Shown: piece after piece, positions 1 through 8,602 of the stretch
Layout: the number at the start of each line of letters is the position of its first letter
Numbering within the stretch: the first letter of the stretch is position 1
NCBI GenBank assembly: GCA_020632975.1
Contig: JACKEL010000004.1
Location: forward strand, 248,001-312,000
From: Myxococcales bacterium
GTDB lineage: Bacteria; Myxococcota_C; UBA6777
DNA: 64,000 nucleotides
Direction of reading: 5' to 3'
Translations under genes and position numbers: made by a program
The notes under the pieces: model-generated
Told to the model about the DNA's origin: nothing
What the model saw: only the letters and a program-made list of their open reading frames with translations
Databases searched by the model: none

Positions 1-303
1 GAAGAACAGCGGGATCCCAATCGCGGCCCCAGTGGGAGCTCCAAGAGAGCGGCTGATCATGTAGTAGGCACCGCCTGTTTTGACGACGCGGTTGGTGGCG
101 ATGCTGGAGACAGAAAGACCTGTTGCGATGGAGATGATATGCGCGATGAGGACGATGAGTAGCGTTCCAATTAAACCTGCTTGGCCGACGACCCAGCCAA
201 AGCGCAGGTACATGATGACGCCGAGGATCGTGAGGACACTGGGCGTAAATACGCCACCAAAGTACCCAAACTTTTTGGCTTGAGCGGCTTGAGCTTCAGT
301 CAT
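1..303 (-). CDS. SLC12-like cation-chloride cotransporter / amino-acid permease, N-terminal part only
   Basis: The complement strand is open from an ATG at base 303 through base 1, giving 101 residues before the gene leaves the window. A short hydrophilic leader is followed by the motif TPSVLTILGVIMYLR, then GWVVGQAG, then a second hydrophobic stretch with VLIAHIISIATGLS and a GGAYYMISR segment. This order is typical of the first two or three membrane helices of the SLC12 branch (Na-K-Cl cotransporter type) of the APC transporter superfamily. A GGGAG ribosome site lies about nine bases before the ATG. The gene lies downstream of the alpha-2-macroglobulin gene on the same strand, separated by 138 bases. 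Substrate cannot be told from this fragment; a broad amino-acid permease is the main alternative. Confidence 0.75.
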   Translation of the reverse strand, partial: MTEAQAAQAKKFGYFGGVFTPSVLTILGVIMYLRFGWVVGQAGLIGTLLIVLIAHIISIATGLSVSSIATNRVVKTGGAYYMISRSLGAPTGAAIGIPLFF

Positions 304-441
304 AAACAGTTTCTCCCATGTCGGATGGAGGGCATCTTACGGGGATTGGAGACCTCGAAATTCATCGAGATTGTCGAAGTATGGGGGATGATTTGTCAAT
401 GACCGAAAGAAGAGTGAGAAAAGGGGGTTCGAGGAAGGAGA

Positions 442-3400
442 TTAAGGGATGATCGAAGTCGATAGTGGCTTGGTCCAATAGACTTGGTCATTGGTGTAGT
501 AGAGGTAGGTGCGCGAAGGGGCTGCACTGTAATTCCCGGTAATGCGGGCTTCGAGGTCTAGTTTGATTGTGGTTTTGAAGCGTGGGGCGAGAGAACGCCA
601 GTACAAGATGATCTCGCGGGGGCGTGTTTCGTAGTAGTCGACGAGTTTTTTCTCTTTGAGGGCGCGAAGTTGCCAGAGTTGGGGCTGAAGCGAACCAGGG
701 AAGGCAAGGCGCGCGAGTGTCATGGGGAGGCCACGCTTTGAAGTATTCTTCAAGGTGGCGGTCATGCGGACGGTTTCACCCATGCGAGCCCGTTGCTTGT
801 TGAGTTGTGCGGTGAGCTTGAGCGGGACGCTCTCGCTGGAGAGGGGCTGGAAGGTGTAGTAGCGGAGATTCAGGGCATAGGGGAGTTTTCGAGTGCTTTT
901 TAGGCGGATCTTGAGCGTGTTTTTGCCGGGTCTGAGGGACTTCTCAAAGTTGGCGAACTTCACTGCGGTGAGTTGTTTGGCATCAAAGCTCTTTTCTTCG
1001 ATCATCTGGTCATTAAGCCACACAGTGATGCGACCCTCTCCAGGTTTACTGGGGTAGGTGCTTTGGTAGGCGATCAAGGCGCGCAGTGCAAGGATGGTGG
1101 CTTGGGTGGCGCCATAGCCTCCATATCGTTGATTTTTCATGATCCACTGGATCGCGCGTTGAAGGGATTCATCAGGGAGAGGGGAGGCTTGAAGCATCGC
1201 AAGGATCGCAAGAGAGGTCGTCTCCACTTGGAGATTGTAACCGTAGGAAGAGGTGATCGAGGTGCGCGTCCCTTGGAAGCTGCCATCCGCTTTTTGCGAG
1301 GCCAACAGGCGTTGTAAGAGTTTTTGTGCGGTGGGATTGGTTTTTCCGCGCACCTTGAAGAAAGAGGCCGCTGCAAGGGCAAGCAAGTAAGGATCGTTTC
1401 TACCCACTTTTTGTTTGGTGAGTTTGCGGACGTGCGAAAGCTCGGTCCCAAGCTTGGTGTCGTTGGCCTCTGCGCGTGCAAAGGTGATGTAAGCGTCTGT
1501 AATATCGCTAGGAGCACGGCCAAAAGTGTCGAGTGCACGGGAGCTTCGGATATATCCGCCTTTCCCATCGCGTTTTGCTTTCAACCAAGACTTGGTGCGT
1601 TGAACCATCTTTTCGTCGAGTTCGGGGAAGATGGCGCGCATGTCACTGAATTGCATCAGGCCGTAGGCTGTGAGGGCTTCGTGGCCTGGAGAGCGACCAA
1701 ACCACTCAAAACCTTTTTGTTGGGTTTCAAACTGGACGAGTCGCTTGTAACCCCGATTGAGCAAGCCTTGGGCACGACGCATGATCTGCGGTGCTTGGAT
1801 GCCTTGTTGTTTGAGGAAGTTGACGATCATCACGTTGGGATAGTTGGTCGAAGAGGTTTGCTCGAAACATCCGTAAGGTTCACGCAACATCGCAGCCAAA
1901 CTGTTGGTGAGTTGGGAGAGTGTTGACACTGTAAAAGAGAGATTGATCTTGGGTGATGCGCTGCGGATATCTTCGGGTAAATCGAAGTTGATGGTCTCTT
2001 CTTTGACATTGCTGGCCATCCCACCTCCCGCAATCAGACGGGGAAATCCGCGCGGTTCGATCTTGAAAGAGTGGGTAAAACTGTCTTCGATGCCGCTTCC
2101 TTTGGCAGAAAACTCCATCGAAGCCGTTCCATAACGTGCGACCACACGCAGCGGGTAGAAAAAGGTTTTGCTCTGACGCGCTCCCAAAGTGATCGTGCTA
2201 GGGGTCGGATCTTCTAGGAGCTTGATGCCTTTTGAGAAGGTGGAAGAGACCCGTACGCGAAGCTTTTTGGAGGTGCGATTGTGCAAGGTCAAAGGAAGCG
2301 CGAGGGCGTCGTCTGCGGAGACCTCAAGCGGGGCTTTGACCACAAGGAAGAATGGTTTTTCTGCGGAGAACACATGTTCTTTGCGACCGACATAGGCTCC
2401 GCCAAGGCCCGATACTCGGATGCGAAAGGAAGTCGCATTGTCGTTGAGGCCGAAACGAAGGGTGGCTTCTCCTGATGGATCGGTTTTGAACTTGGGGTTC
2501 CAGTAGAGTGTTTCGCGAAAGTCCGTGCGTTTGGTGGCTTGTTTGGAGGACGCGTAAAACTTCGTTGGGAAGATGCGTTGTTGGTGAAACCCGTAGTTCG
2601 GGTAACTTGTCGGACACGCGTTCGGTTGAATCGTGAAGCCCACTCTTTGGTTGTAGCGCGCATAATTTTTTTGGTAGCTCGCGTAGATCGGGCGTTCGGG
2701 GCCGTAAGAGCCCAACATCAGGCGGGCTTTGTCGATGCCCAACTTTTCAAGGGCGCTGCGGACACTGCGGGCGCGTTGGATAGAGAGTTCATTGTGTGTT
2801 TCCCTAGAAGCTTTGGGCAACTCAAAGTTGCTTGTATGTCCAGCGACACACACTCGAAGGTTCGGGTGGTTTTGTAGGACGCGGGCCATCTGTCGAAGGA
2901 TCGGCATTTGTTGTTCAGTGATGTCCGTCTTTTTCTCTTTGAAGTGGATCTTTTGGTAAATGTAGATGCGTTGGTTTCGGACTCTCACAAGGCCCAGCCT
3001 TCTGGGTGCTTCTTTCGCAGCGATATCTTTCTTGGCCTCGAATCGTCGGGCTCTACGCTTGGCTTTTGGGGCAGGAGCGACTGGGCCAAGGTTTGCATTT
3101 TTGTGGTTCGCAGGGGGAGCCGCCACAACAGGTTGTCTTTTCTGAGGTTGCTCTGGGGGAGGAGCTTGGACTGCGACGACGGGCTTGGGCTGTGGTTGAG
3201 CACGTGCGACTTGCGGCATAGGCGGAGGTACCATCATCGGTCGGCGCGCTCGCCCTGGACGGCCACCACCTCCACGACGCATCCAACGGTTGGGCATCGG
3301 TACACTTTCTGGGTAGACTTGAGGGATATACAAAGAGTCCAGTGGTTTGGCGACGGGAAAAGGGGGTTGTTGCTCGACTTGCTGCCAAGAAAAAGCGCGC

Positions 3401-5223
3401 CATCCGTGTGTTCCCATCACGAGGTCGATAGCGTAGGGGGCTTTTTTCTTTTTGGGATGAAAATAAAAGTTGGGTTTATGGATCTTACCTGTGAGTTGTG
3501 TGCTGAGAAAACGCTGCGAAAGGAAGTGGGGTTCGTGATCGTCAGCGAAATTGAGGACCGTATCATCCACGACAGAAGCACCCAACAAAGCGTTGGGAAC
3601 AGGCTTTCCGCTGGGGGTGGTGACTTTGATCTTTGCGGTGACTGTTTCTCGAAGCTGATAAGACTTTTTGTTGGTCTTGATCGAGATCTTGAGTCCTTTT
3701 CCATGGCGTCGAAAGATCAGTCGTTCGGCGAGCGGGACTCCATTTTGGGCAAACGCTGTGAGGCGAAGGACCCCACGCCATTGGTGTTTGAGCGGAAGGC
3801 GAATCTGTCTCGTACCTTTTCGGACTTTGTAGGACTGTTGTGCAAGAAGCGTTTCGTGTTGGATCGCGAGAAGCGTGATGGTTTGGGTACGTTGGCTGTG
3901 AACGGTGAGTCGCAGATCTTTGTGGGCGCTTGCGGTGTCATCATGGGCTTGGAACGAAAAGCCCAAAGGACGGGCTTGTGGAAGCTCAAAAGGGGTGTCG
4001 ATGCCTTTGGGTTGAGTGATGTAAAGCTTGTAGGACTGGTCTTTCTTGGGTTTGTACAAGAAACGTCCCATCCCATCGTGGTAAGAGCGCACCTGTGCAA
4101 CGATGCGCTCCTTGCTATCGCGGATCTCCCCCGAAAAATCGAAGGGTTTGTTATCGATCTTGCGGCGCGCTGTAAAGTAGATGCGGTTGGTTAACCCCAA
4201 TGCTGCGGTGCCACCTTCAGGAAAGAAGCCGACTTTCAGGTGTTTGACTGCAAGGGGAAGAGGGCGTGCGATGGATTCGGTCACACCCGCATCTTCGATC
4301 AGTACGTTGAGAAGTCCGTCATCGGTTTGGAGAGGGGTTGGCAAACGAAGAGACAAGATGACCTCGCCTTTTTCGTTGGTTTGGGCACGCCAACGTTTGT
4401 AGTCTTTCCCGTCGAGTTGGGCGATTAAGCGCAGTGGATGATTGCGAAGCGGCTCACCCGTCGCACGTTTGATCGAGAAAAAGGCTTGGACTTCTTCTCC
4501 TGCACCATATGCTTTGCGCAAAAAGTCGAGTTTCTTTTTGATGCGCGGGGCTTGGTAAACACTCACGGTCAGCTTGTGCGTCGCGATAAGGTCGGGAAGT
4601 AGGAGGTGTTGGACTTTGAGTTTGTACTCACCACCCACGAGACCTTTTGCAAGCGAAAAGTCCATGGCTGCGTGTCCATCGATGACTTCTACGCGCTTTT
4701 TTTGATGGACGCGTCCACGTGGATCAAGAAGCTGAAACAAAGCCGCACCGCGTTTGGGGAGTGGTTGATTTTGCTTTTGTTGCAGAAAGATAGCGCGGCT
4801 CCAGATGGTTTGGCCGGGTTGGTAGATGGGTTTGTCTGTCTCGATGATCGTGCGGAGCTGTCGGCTTTTTGCAAAGTAACGTTCGACTTTTTCGCCGAGT
4901 TGTTTTTGGGTCTTCGGCAGTTTGGTTTTGCTGGCAAGGCGTTTGGTTACGGGGGCCGACTGATCGAGCGGAGCGAACGGGACTTGCGCTTGGGGTTGGT
5001 TTTTTTTGCTGCGTGCACGGTAAGAGGTTACTTTGGGGGCGAATCGTGCGATGGGTGGGGCATCCGAACCGCTTGGTTCTTGGGCGAGACTGTCAAAGCA
5101 CCCAAGCAGTGGGGCCATCACCATCCCGCCAAAAAGGACAGCATAAAGGCCATGTTTCCAAGGGATTGGAAAAGTGTGATGTGTTTTTCTCTTGTGATCT
5201 TGAGGGGGTGGATTGGGCGACAC
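442..5223 (-). CDS. Alpha-2-macroglobulin-family lipoprotein with an OmpA-like domain in the bait-region position
   Basis: Predicted outer-membrane or periplasmic protease trap of 1,593 residues. The chosen start is a GTG with a GGAGG site seven bases upstream; it gives a short basic N-terminus, a hydrophobic helix and a lipobox (APLLGC, near residue 37). Immunoglobulin-like macroglobulin domains follow (motif TDKPIYQPGQTI, the usual MG1 start). Residues about 670-745 are rich in Pro, Arg and Ala. Residues about 745-862 resemble an OmpA/MotB C-terminal domain, with AGHTS and NELSIQRARSV. The A2M domain resumes with DFRETLYWNP. The thioester motif GCFEQ is intact, with Cys at residue 1119, followed by the alpha-alpha toroid thioester domain. 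The aspartate that binds diaminopimelate in OmpA (GHTD) is Ser here. The divergent neighbour is a polysaccharide deacetylase. No pbpC is visible, although bacterial A2M genes often sit beside it. Confidence 0.88.
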   Translation of the reverse strand: MSPNPPPQDHKRKTHHTFPIPWKHGLYAVLFGGMVMAPLLGCFDSLAQEPSGSDAPPIARFAPKVTSYRARSKKNQPQAQVPFAPLDQSAPVTKRLASKTKLPKTQKQLGEKVERYFAKSRQLRTIIETDKPIYQPGQTIWSRAIFLQQKQNQPLPKRGAALFQLLDPRGRVHQKKRVEVIDGHAAMDFSLAKGLVGGEYKLKVQHLLLPDLIATHKLTVSVYQAPRIKKKLDFLRKAYGAGEEVQAFFSIKRATGEPLRNHPLRLIAQLDGKDYKRWRAQTNEKGEVILSLRLPTPLQTDDGLLNVLIEDAGVTESIARPLPLAVKHLKVGFFPEGGTAALGLTNRIYFTARRKIDNKPFDFSGEIRDSKERIVAQVRSYHDGMGRFLYKPKKDQSYKLYITQPKGIDTPFELPQARPLGFSFQAHDDTASAHKDLRLTVHSQRTQTITLLAIQHETLLAQQSYKVRKGTRQIRLPLKHQWRGVLRLTAFAQNGVPLAERLIFRRHGKGLKISIKTNKKSYQLRETVTAKIKVTTPSGKPVPNALLGASVVDDTVLNFADDHEPHFLSQRFLSTQLTGKIHKPNFYFHPKKKKAPYAIDLVMGTHGWRAFSWQQVEQQPPFPVAKPLDSLYIPQVYPESVPMPNRWMRRGGGGRPGRARRPMMVPPPMPQVARAQPQPKPVVAVQAPPPEQPQKRQPVVAAPPANHKNANLGPVAPAPKAKRRARRFEAKKDIAAKEAPRRLGLVRVRNQRIYIYQKIHFKEKKTDITEQQMPILRQMARVLQNHPNLRVCVAGHTSNFELPKASRETHNELSIQRARSVRSALEKLGIDKARLMLGSYGPERPIYASYQKNYARYNQRVGFTIQPNACPTSYPNYGFHQQRIFPTKFYASSKQATKRTDFRETLYWNPKFKTDPSGEATLRFGLNDNATSFRIRVSGLGGAYVGRKEHVFSAEKPFFLVVKAPLEVSADDALALPLTLHNRTSKKLRVRVSSTFSKGIKLLEDPTPSTITLGARQSKTFFYPLRVVARYGTASMEFSAKGSGIEDSFTHSFKIEPRGFPRLIAGGGMASNVKEETINFDLPEDIRSASPKINLSFTVSTLSQLTNSLAAMLREPYGCFEQTSSTNYPNVMIVNFLKQQGIQAPQIMRRAQGLLNRGYKRLVQFETQQKGFEWFGRSPGHEALTAYGLMQFSDMRAIFPELDEKMVQRTKSWLKAKRDGKGGYIRSSRALDTFGRAPSDITDAYITFARAEANDTKLGTELSHVRKLTKQKVGRNDPYLLALAAASFFKVRGKTNPTAQKLLQRLLASQKADGSFQGTRTSITSSYGYNLQVETTSLAILAMLQASPLPDESLQRAIQWIMKNQRYGGYGATQATILALRALIAYQSTYPSKPGEGRITVWLNDQMIEEKSFDAKQLTAVKFANFEKSLRPGKNTLKIRLKSTRKLPYALNLRYYTFQPLSSESVPLKLTAQLNKQRARMGETVRMTATLKNTSKRGLPMTLARLAFPGSLQPQLWQLRALKEKKLVDYYETRPREIILYWRSLAPRFKTTIKLDLEARITGNYSAAPSRTYLYYTNDQVYWTKPLSTSIIP

Positions 5224-5230
5224 TGTAATA

Positions 5231-5235
5231 CCTCC
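5231..5235 (-). promoter_or_regulatory. Ribosome binding site fixing a GTG start for the A2M gene
   Basis: GGAGG on the complement lies seven bases before the GTG at 5223. No comparable site precedes any upstream start, and the upstream in-frame extension lacks signal-peptide character. Confidence 0.7.
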
Positions 5236-5413
5236 ATTGGTCGATCTTGGGGAGAAGACGATCTTTTGTTGATGTGAGCTGAGGGTTAACGAAAGTGGAT
5301 GGAGATGCTTACGCTCATCAGAAAAAAACGATCTGAGCCTGTTTGGATATTGCGGAAGCAGAAGATGAAATGCACTATGGGCTAGGATTCTAGAGAACAG
5401 CAAGGAGGAACAG

Positions 5414-6559
5414 ATGGCTGTTTGGTTGTGGTCTGCGTGGTTGTTATCGAGCGGATTGGGGGGGCATGTCGTGTGCGGCATCCCCGCTGATGCGGGTTGT
5501 GTGCGAGGCCGCGCAAAGTGCGAAGTGGTGGGGAAAGCGAAGATCGCCCTGTGGTATCAGGACGCAAGGTCCGCTACTTCGTTGACTTTTGATGACTCCC
5601 TACCAAGTCAGTACAAATATCTCGTTCCTTTGTTAAAAGAGTACAACTATCGAGGTACTTTTTTCTTAAACACAGTGGATCTGGAAAAGAAAAAGCCGAA
5701 TATCTGGCGACAATCGTTGAAGTGTTGGCCTCATTGGAAAAAGACGCGGGACTTGGGGCACGAGATCGGCAGTCACACCGTCAATCATCCCAACCTTGCG
5801 ATTACTGGGGCCTCTCAAGTGGTTCGGGAGTTGCGTGACTCTTGTCGAACGATTCGTCGCCGCGTTGAAAATGCACGTTGTCATACACTTGCTTATCCCT
5901 ATGGGATGTCCAACCGTCGGGTGCGTCGGTTGGTTCGTCGTTATTACATCGCAGCGAGAGGGGCCAAGCATCGTATTGCATCGCATACTCCGCGCGATAT
6001 GATGAATGTGCCTTCGGTCACGCCTTACCAAAAGACGACACATGCTGTGATGAGCAAGTGGGTGAAACAGTCGTTGAAGCGGCGTGGATGGTTGGTTTGG
6101 ATGTTCCATGGAACGCGTCGCCAAGGTTGGGAAGCGTTACCTTTGACGACGTACCGTTTTATCTTTGAAGAGCTCAAAAAACACGATAAACGCTTTTGGG
6201 TCGCGCCTTTTGGTGAGGTGGCGCGCTACGTTTATTTGCGCAAAGAGGTGCAGATCAAACTTGCTGACCGACAAGAAAAACGTCTTGTTTTTCGCCTGAC
6301 ACGTCGAAAAAAATATGCACCTCGCATCGTTTCGTCACTTTTGGAAAGTGCGCGCGATCATCGCCTCACTGCCAAGGTGTGGGTCCCATCTTCTTGGGCG
6401 GATGCTGTAAGGATTCGGCAAGGCGAACAGACTCTTTCGATCTTGTCGCGACGCACGGGGCGTTGCGGATGCGGCCAAGAGTTGACGTTTGATCTCTCCC
6501 CAAAGAACGGAGATATCGAAGTCGAGCATCGACCCAACGCCAAAAAAGGCTCTATGTAA
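5414..6559 (+). CDS. Polysaccharide deacetylase (NodB homology, carbohydrate esterase family 4)
   Basis: A 381-residue protein with the NodB fold signatures: LTFDDS (Asp60, Asp61: catalytic base and metal ligand), HTVNH (His121 and His125, the H-x3-H metal site) and YPYG (161-164). WMFHG further on probably supplies the late histidine. Such enzymes remove acetyl groups from peptidoglycan GlcNAc, chitin-like or exopolysaccharide chains. The N-terminus is hydrophobic and suggests export, but no clean cleavage site is visible. AAGGAGG lies just before the ATG. The residues after about 270 form a basic C-terminal region I cannot assign. The stop codon overlaps the next gene's ATG by one base (TAATG), so the two are probably translationally coupled. 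Substrate is not predictable. Confidence 0.85.
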   Translation: MAVWLWSAWLLSSGLGGHVVCGIPADAGCVRGRAKCEVVGKAKIALWYQDARSATSLTFDDSLPSQYKYLVPLLKEYNYRGTFFLNTVDLEKKKPNIWRQSLKCWPHWKKTRDLGHEIGSHTVNHPNLAITGASQVVRELRDSCRTIRRRVENARCHTLAYPYGMSNRRVRRLVRRYYIAARGAKHRIASHTPRDMMNVPSVTPYQKTTHAVMSKWVKQSLKRRGWLVWMFHGTRRQGWEALPLTTYRFIFEELKKHDKRFWVAPFGEVARYVYLRKEVQIKLADRQEKRLVFRLTRRKKYAPRIVSSLLESARDHRLTAKVWVPSSWADAVRIRQGEQTLSILSRRTGRCGCGQELTFDLSPKNGDIEVEHRPNAKKGSM

Positions 6560-7629
6560 TGACAACCAAAAAAGCGGAAAACGACGAACTCGACCTTGCT
6601 TTTATGAAGGCTTCTGCGCGATTCCCTCGGTGGCTTCAGTTTGGATGCTTGTTTACTGTGTTGGCTCCTTTGCTTTTTGGGGTGTGGTTTGTGTGGAATG
6701 TAACGAATTTTTTCGACGCCTTGTGGGGAGGAAACAAAGCGATTGCAAAAGCCTTGTCGCCGATCCCTTCGGCAGATACGCTAAAAAAGCATGTGCAAGC
6801 TTTGACGCAAACCAAACTCCCTCGCAATGCTAGCAATACCATGATCTTGGATCAGGTTGCTTCGTATATTCGGGAACAATGGAAGCAGATGGGGCTGAAA
6901 CCCGAAGACCAACCCTTTCGTGTGGATGGGGCGACCTATCGCAATATCAAGGTGCGTTTGGGTCCGAAAAAAGGGGACTTGGTGGTGGTTGGAGCGCACT
7001 ACGATGTGTGCGGAGAACAAGATGGGGCAGATGACAATGCTAGCGGTGTAGCCGGGCTTTTGGAGCTTTCTCGACTTCTCGTGAAACATAAGCCCGCGCT
7101 CCGTTATCCCGTAGAGTTGGTCGCTTACACACTCGAAGAGCCACCTCATTTTCGTTCCAAGGATATGGGCAGCGCTGTCCACGCACACAGTCTCGCACAA
7201 GCGGGCGTCAAAGTTCGAGCGATGCTTGCTTTGGAGATGATTGGTTATTTTTCAGACAAAGTCGGATCGCAGCGTTTTCCCACTTCTTTCTTGAGGATGC
7301 TTTACCCAAACAAAGGGAACTTTATTGCGGTTGTAAGCCGCTTGCATAAACCTGATCGATTACTGACCAAAGAAGTCCTCGCCTTGATGAAACAGTCGAG
7401 CGCTCTCCCTGCTTATCGACTGAATGCACCTTCTTCTCTCCCTGGTGTGGACTTTTCGGATCACCTCAATTACTGGCGATTTCAATACCCCGCGTTGATG
7501 ATTACAGATACAGCCTTCTTTCGAAACCCGCATTACCACAAACCTACCGATACCATCGGGACTTTGGACTTTGCACGGATGGCGCAGGTGGTTCAAGGTG
7601 TATATGGAGCGGTAAGTGGGCTTCGTTAG
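6559..7629 (+). CDS. M28-family zinc metallopeptidase, membrane anchored
   Basis: A 356-residue protein with one N-terminal membrane helix (about residues 28-50) and an M28 aminopeptidase-type catalytic domain outside the cytoplasm. The metal and catalytic residues are recognisable: His147 and Asp149 (AHYDV), Asp158/Asp159 (ADDNASG), Glu193-Glu194 (LEEPP), Glu226 in LEMIGY, and a late HYHKPTDT carrying the last histidine (His325 or His327). M28 enzymes usually release N-terminal amino acids or act as glutaminyl cyclases; the DDNASG and LEE motifs favour a peptidase. The ATG overlaps the deacetylase stop, so the pair forms an operon, perhaps for envelope or exogenous polymer degradation. Confidence 0.85.
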   Translation: MTTKKAENDELDLAFMKASARFPRWLQFGCLFTVLAPLLFGVWFVWNVTNFFDALWGGNKAIAKALSPIPSADTLKKHVQALTQTKLPRNASNTMILDQVASYIREQWKQMGLKPEDQPFRVDGATYRNIKVRLGPKKGDLVVVGAHYDVCGEQDGADDNASGVAGLLELSRLLVKHKPALRYPVELVAYTLEEPPHFRSKDMGSAVHAHSLAQAGVKVRAMLALEMIGYFSDKVGSQRFPTSFLRMLYPNKGNFIAVVSRLHKPDRLLTKEVLALMKQSSALPAYRLNAPSSLPGVDFSDHLNYWRFQYPALMITDTAFFRNPHYHKPTDTIGTLDFARMAQVVQGVYGAVSGLR

Positions 7630-7675
7630 GTTGCGCAACTCTCTATAAACGGCGGACAAAAGGAGAAGAAAGAGC

Positions 7676-8491
7676 ATGGGTCAAGAAGAACTGATGGTCT
7701 TGGAAGTGAGCGATGAGGAACGTTCACGAGGTGTCTGGTTACGCGACTTTCGTTCGATCTATGAGGGGTTTCGAAGCTCTGGGGCGCTGTTGGTCAAAGG
7801 GGCCTACCGCGCTGAAAAGATGAAGAAACTTCACGAGCTTTATTTAGAAAAGTATGCAAATTATCTTGACCCCAACGAAAAGCCCGATGCGTTGGAAGTT
7901 GGAAACCTCCGTCGCATGGTGACTGTGGAGGTCGCAGGGGCTTTCAATGATCCTGAGGCTTATGCCAATCCCTTCTTGCTTCCGTTGATTCAGCTTTTTA
8001 CGGAGTCTGACGCGATCCTTGGAGGCTTTGGCTCTGTCGTTTCTTTGCCAGGCTCCCAAGATCAAGGGGTCCACGCAGATCACCCGCCGCTCTTTGGCGA
8101 AGACAAGTTTGATCTCCATATCCCTTGTTTTGCGATCTTGATGATCTCCCCCTTGATCGAGATGAACGATCTTCACGGAACCACCGCTGTTTGGCCAGGT
8201 AGTCATGCTGTCCCACGAAAAGAAGTTCAGCAACTGTGCAAGTGCGAACTCCCTGTCGTCGAAGTCGGCGACGCTCTCCTAATGGACTATCGCTTGTGGC
8301 ACGCTGGAACGGCCAATCGTTCGGAAGTTTCACGTCCTGTTTTGTATTCTTATTATGCGCGTCAGTGGTTCCGCGACTGCGTGAATTACTTTCAACAAAA
8401 TGCGCTTGAGATCTCTCGCGATGAACTCTTGAAGATCCCTGAATCACTGCGTTATCTCTTCATGTACGCGCACCTCAAACGCACTGCTTGA
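7676..8491 (+). CDS. Phytanoyl-CoA dioxygenase (PhyH)-like Fe(II)/2-oxoglutarate oxygenase
   Basis: A 271-residue cytoplasmic protein. The facial triad is visible as HAD (His133, Asp135) and RLWHAG (His209). The 2-oxoglutarate-binding Arg220 follows in SEVSRPVL, about eleven residues after the last histidine, as in PhyH proteins. GTTAVWPGSH is the usual PhyH strand between the ligands. The family hydroxylates lipids, amino acids and secondary metabolites; the substrate is unknown. An AAAGGAG site precedes the ATG. It lies 46 bases after the M28 gene on the same strand, so it may share that transcript. Cys190 lies outside the active site. Confidence 0.82.
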   Translation: MGQEELMVLEVSDEERSRGVWLRDFRSIYEGFRSSGALLVKGAYRAEKMKKLHELYLEKYANYLDPNEKPDALEVGNLRRMVTVEVAGAFNDPEAYANPFLLPLIQLFTESDAILGGFGSVVSLPGSQDQGVHADHPPLFGEDKFDLHIPCFAILMISPLIEMNDLHGTTAVWPGSHAVPRKEVQQLCKCELPVVEVGDALLMDYRLWHAGTANRSEVSRPVLYSYYARQWFRDCVNYFQQNALEISRDELLKIPESLRYLFMYAHLKRTA

Positions 8492-8498
8492 GAGCAAA

Positions 8499-8522
8499 GC
8501 CCGTATCCAAACCCGAACGGGC
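8499..8522 (+). terminator. Possible hairpin terminator after the PhyH gene
   Basis: GCCCGT and ACGGGC face each other across a 12-base loop seven bases after the PhyH stop. There is no T-run, so this may be only a pause site. Confidence 0.3.
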
Positions 8523-8602
8523 GACCGTTCTCTTACCCTAGTGTGTTCCCTTCTTTTTCAGCATTCCCCACAGACCCGGCCTTTTACGTGATGAGGTGCC
8601 TC

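Noticed and set aside
2908..4194. 428-codon frame opposite the A2M gene
   Set aside because: Antisense shadow of a gene with clear domains; no ribosome site and a composition typical of a complementary frame.
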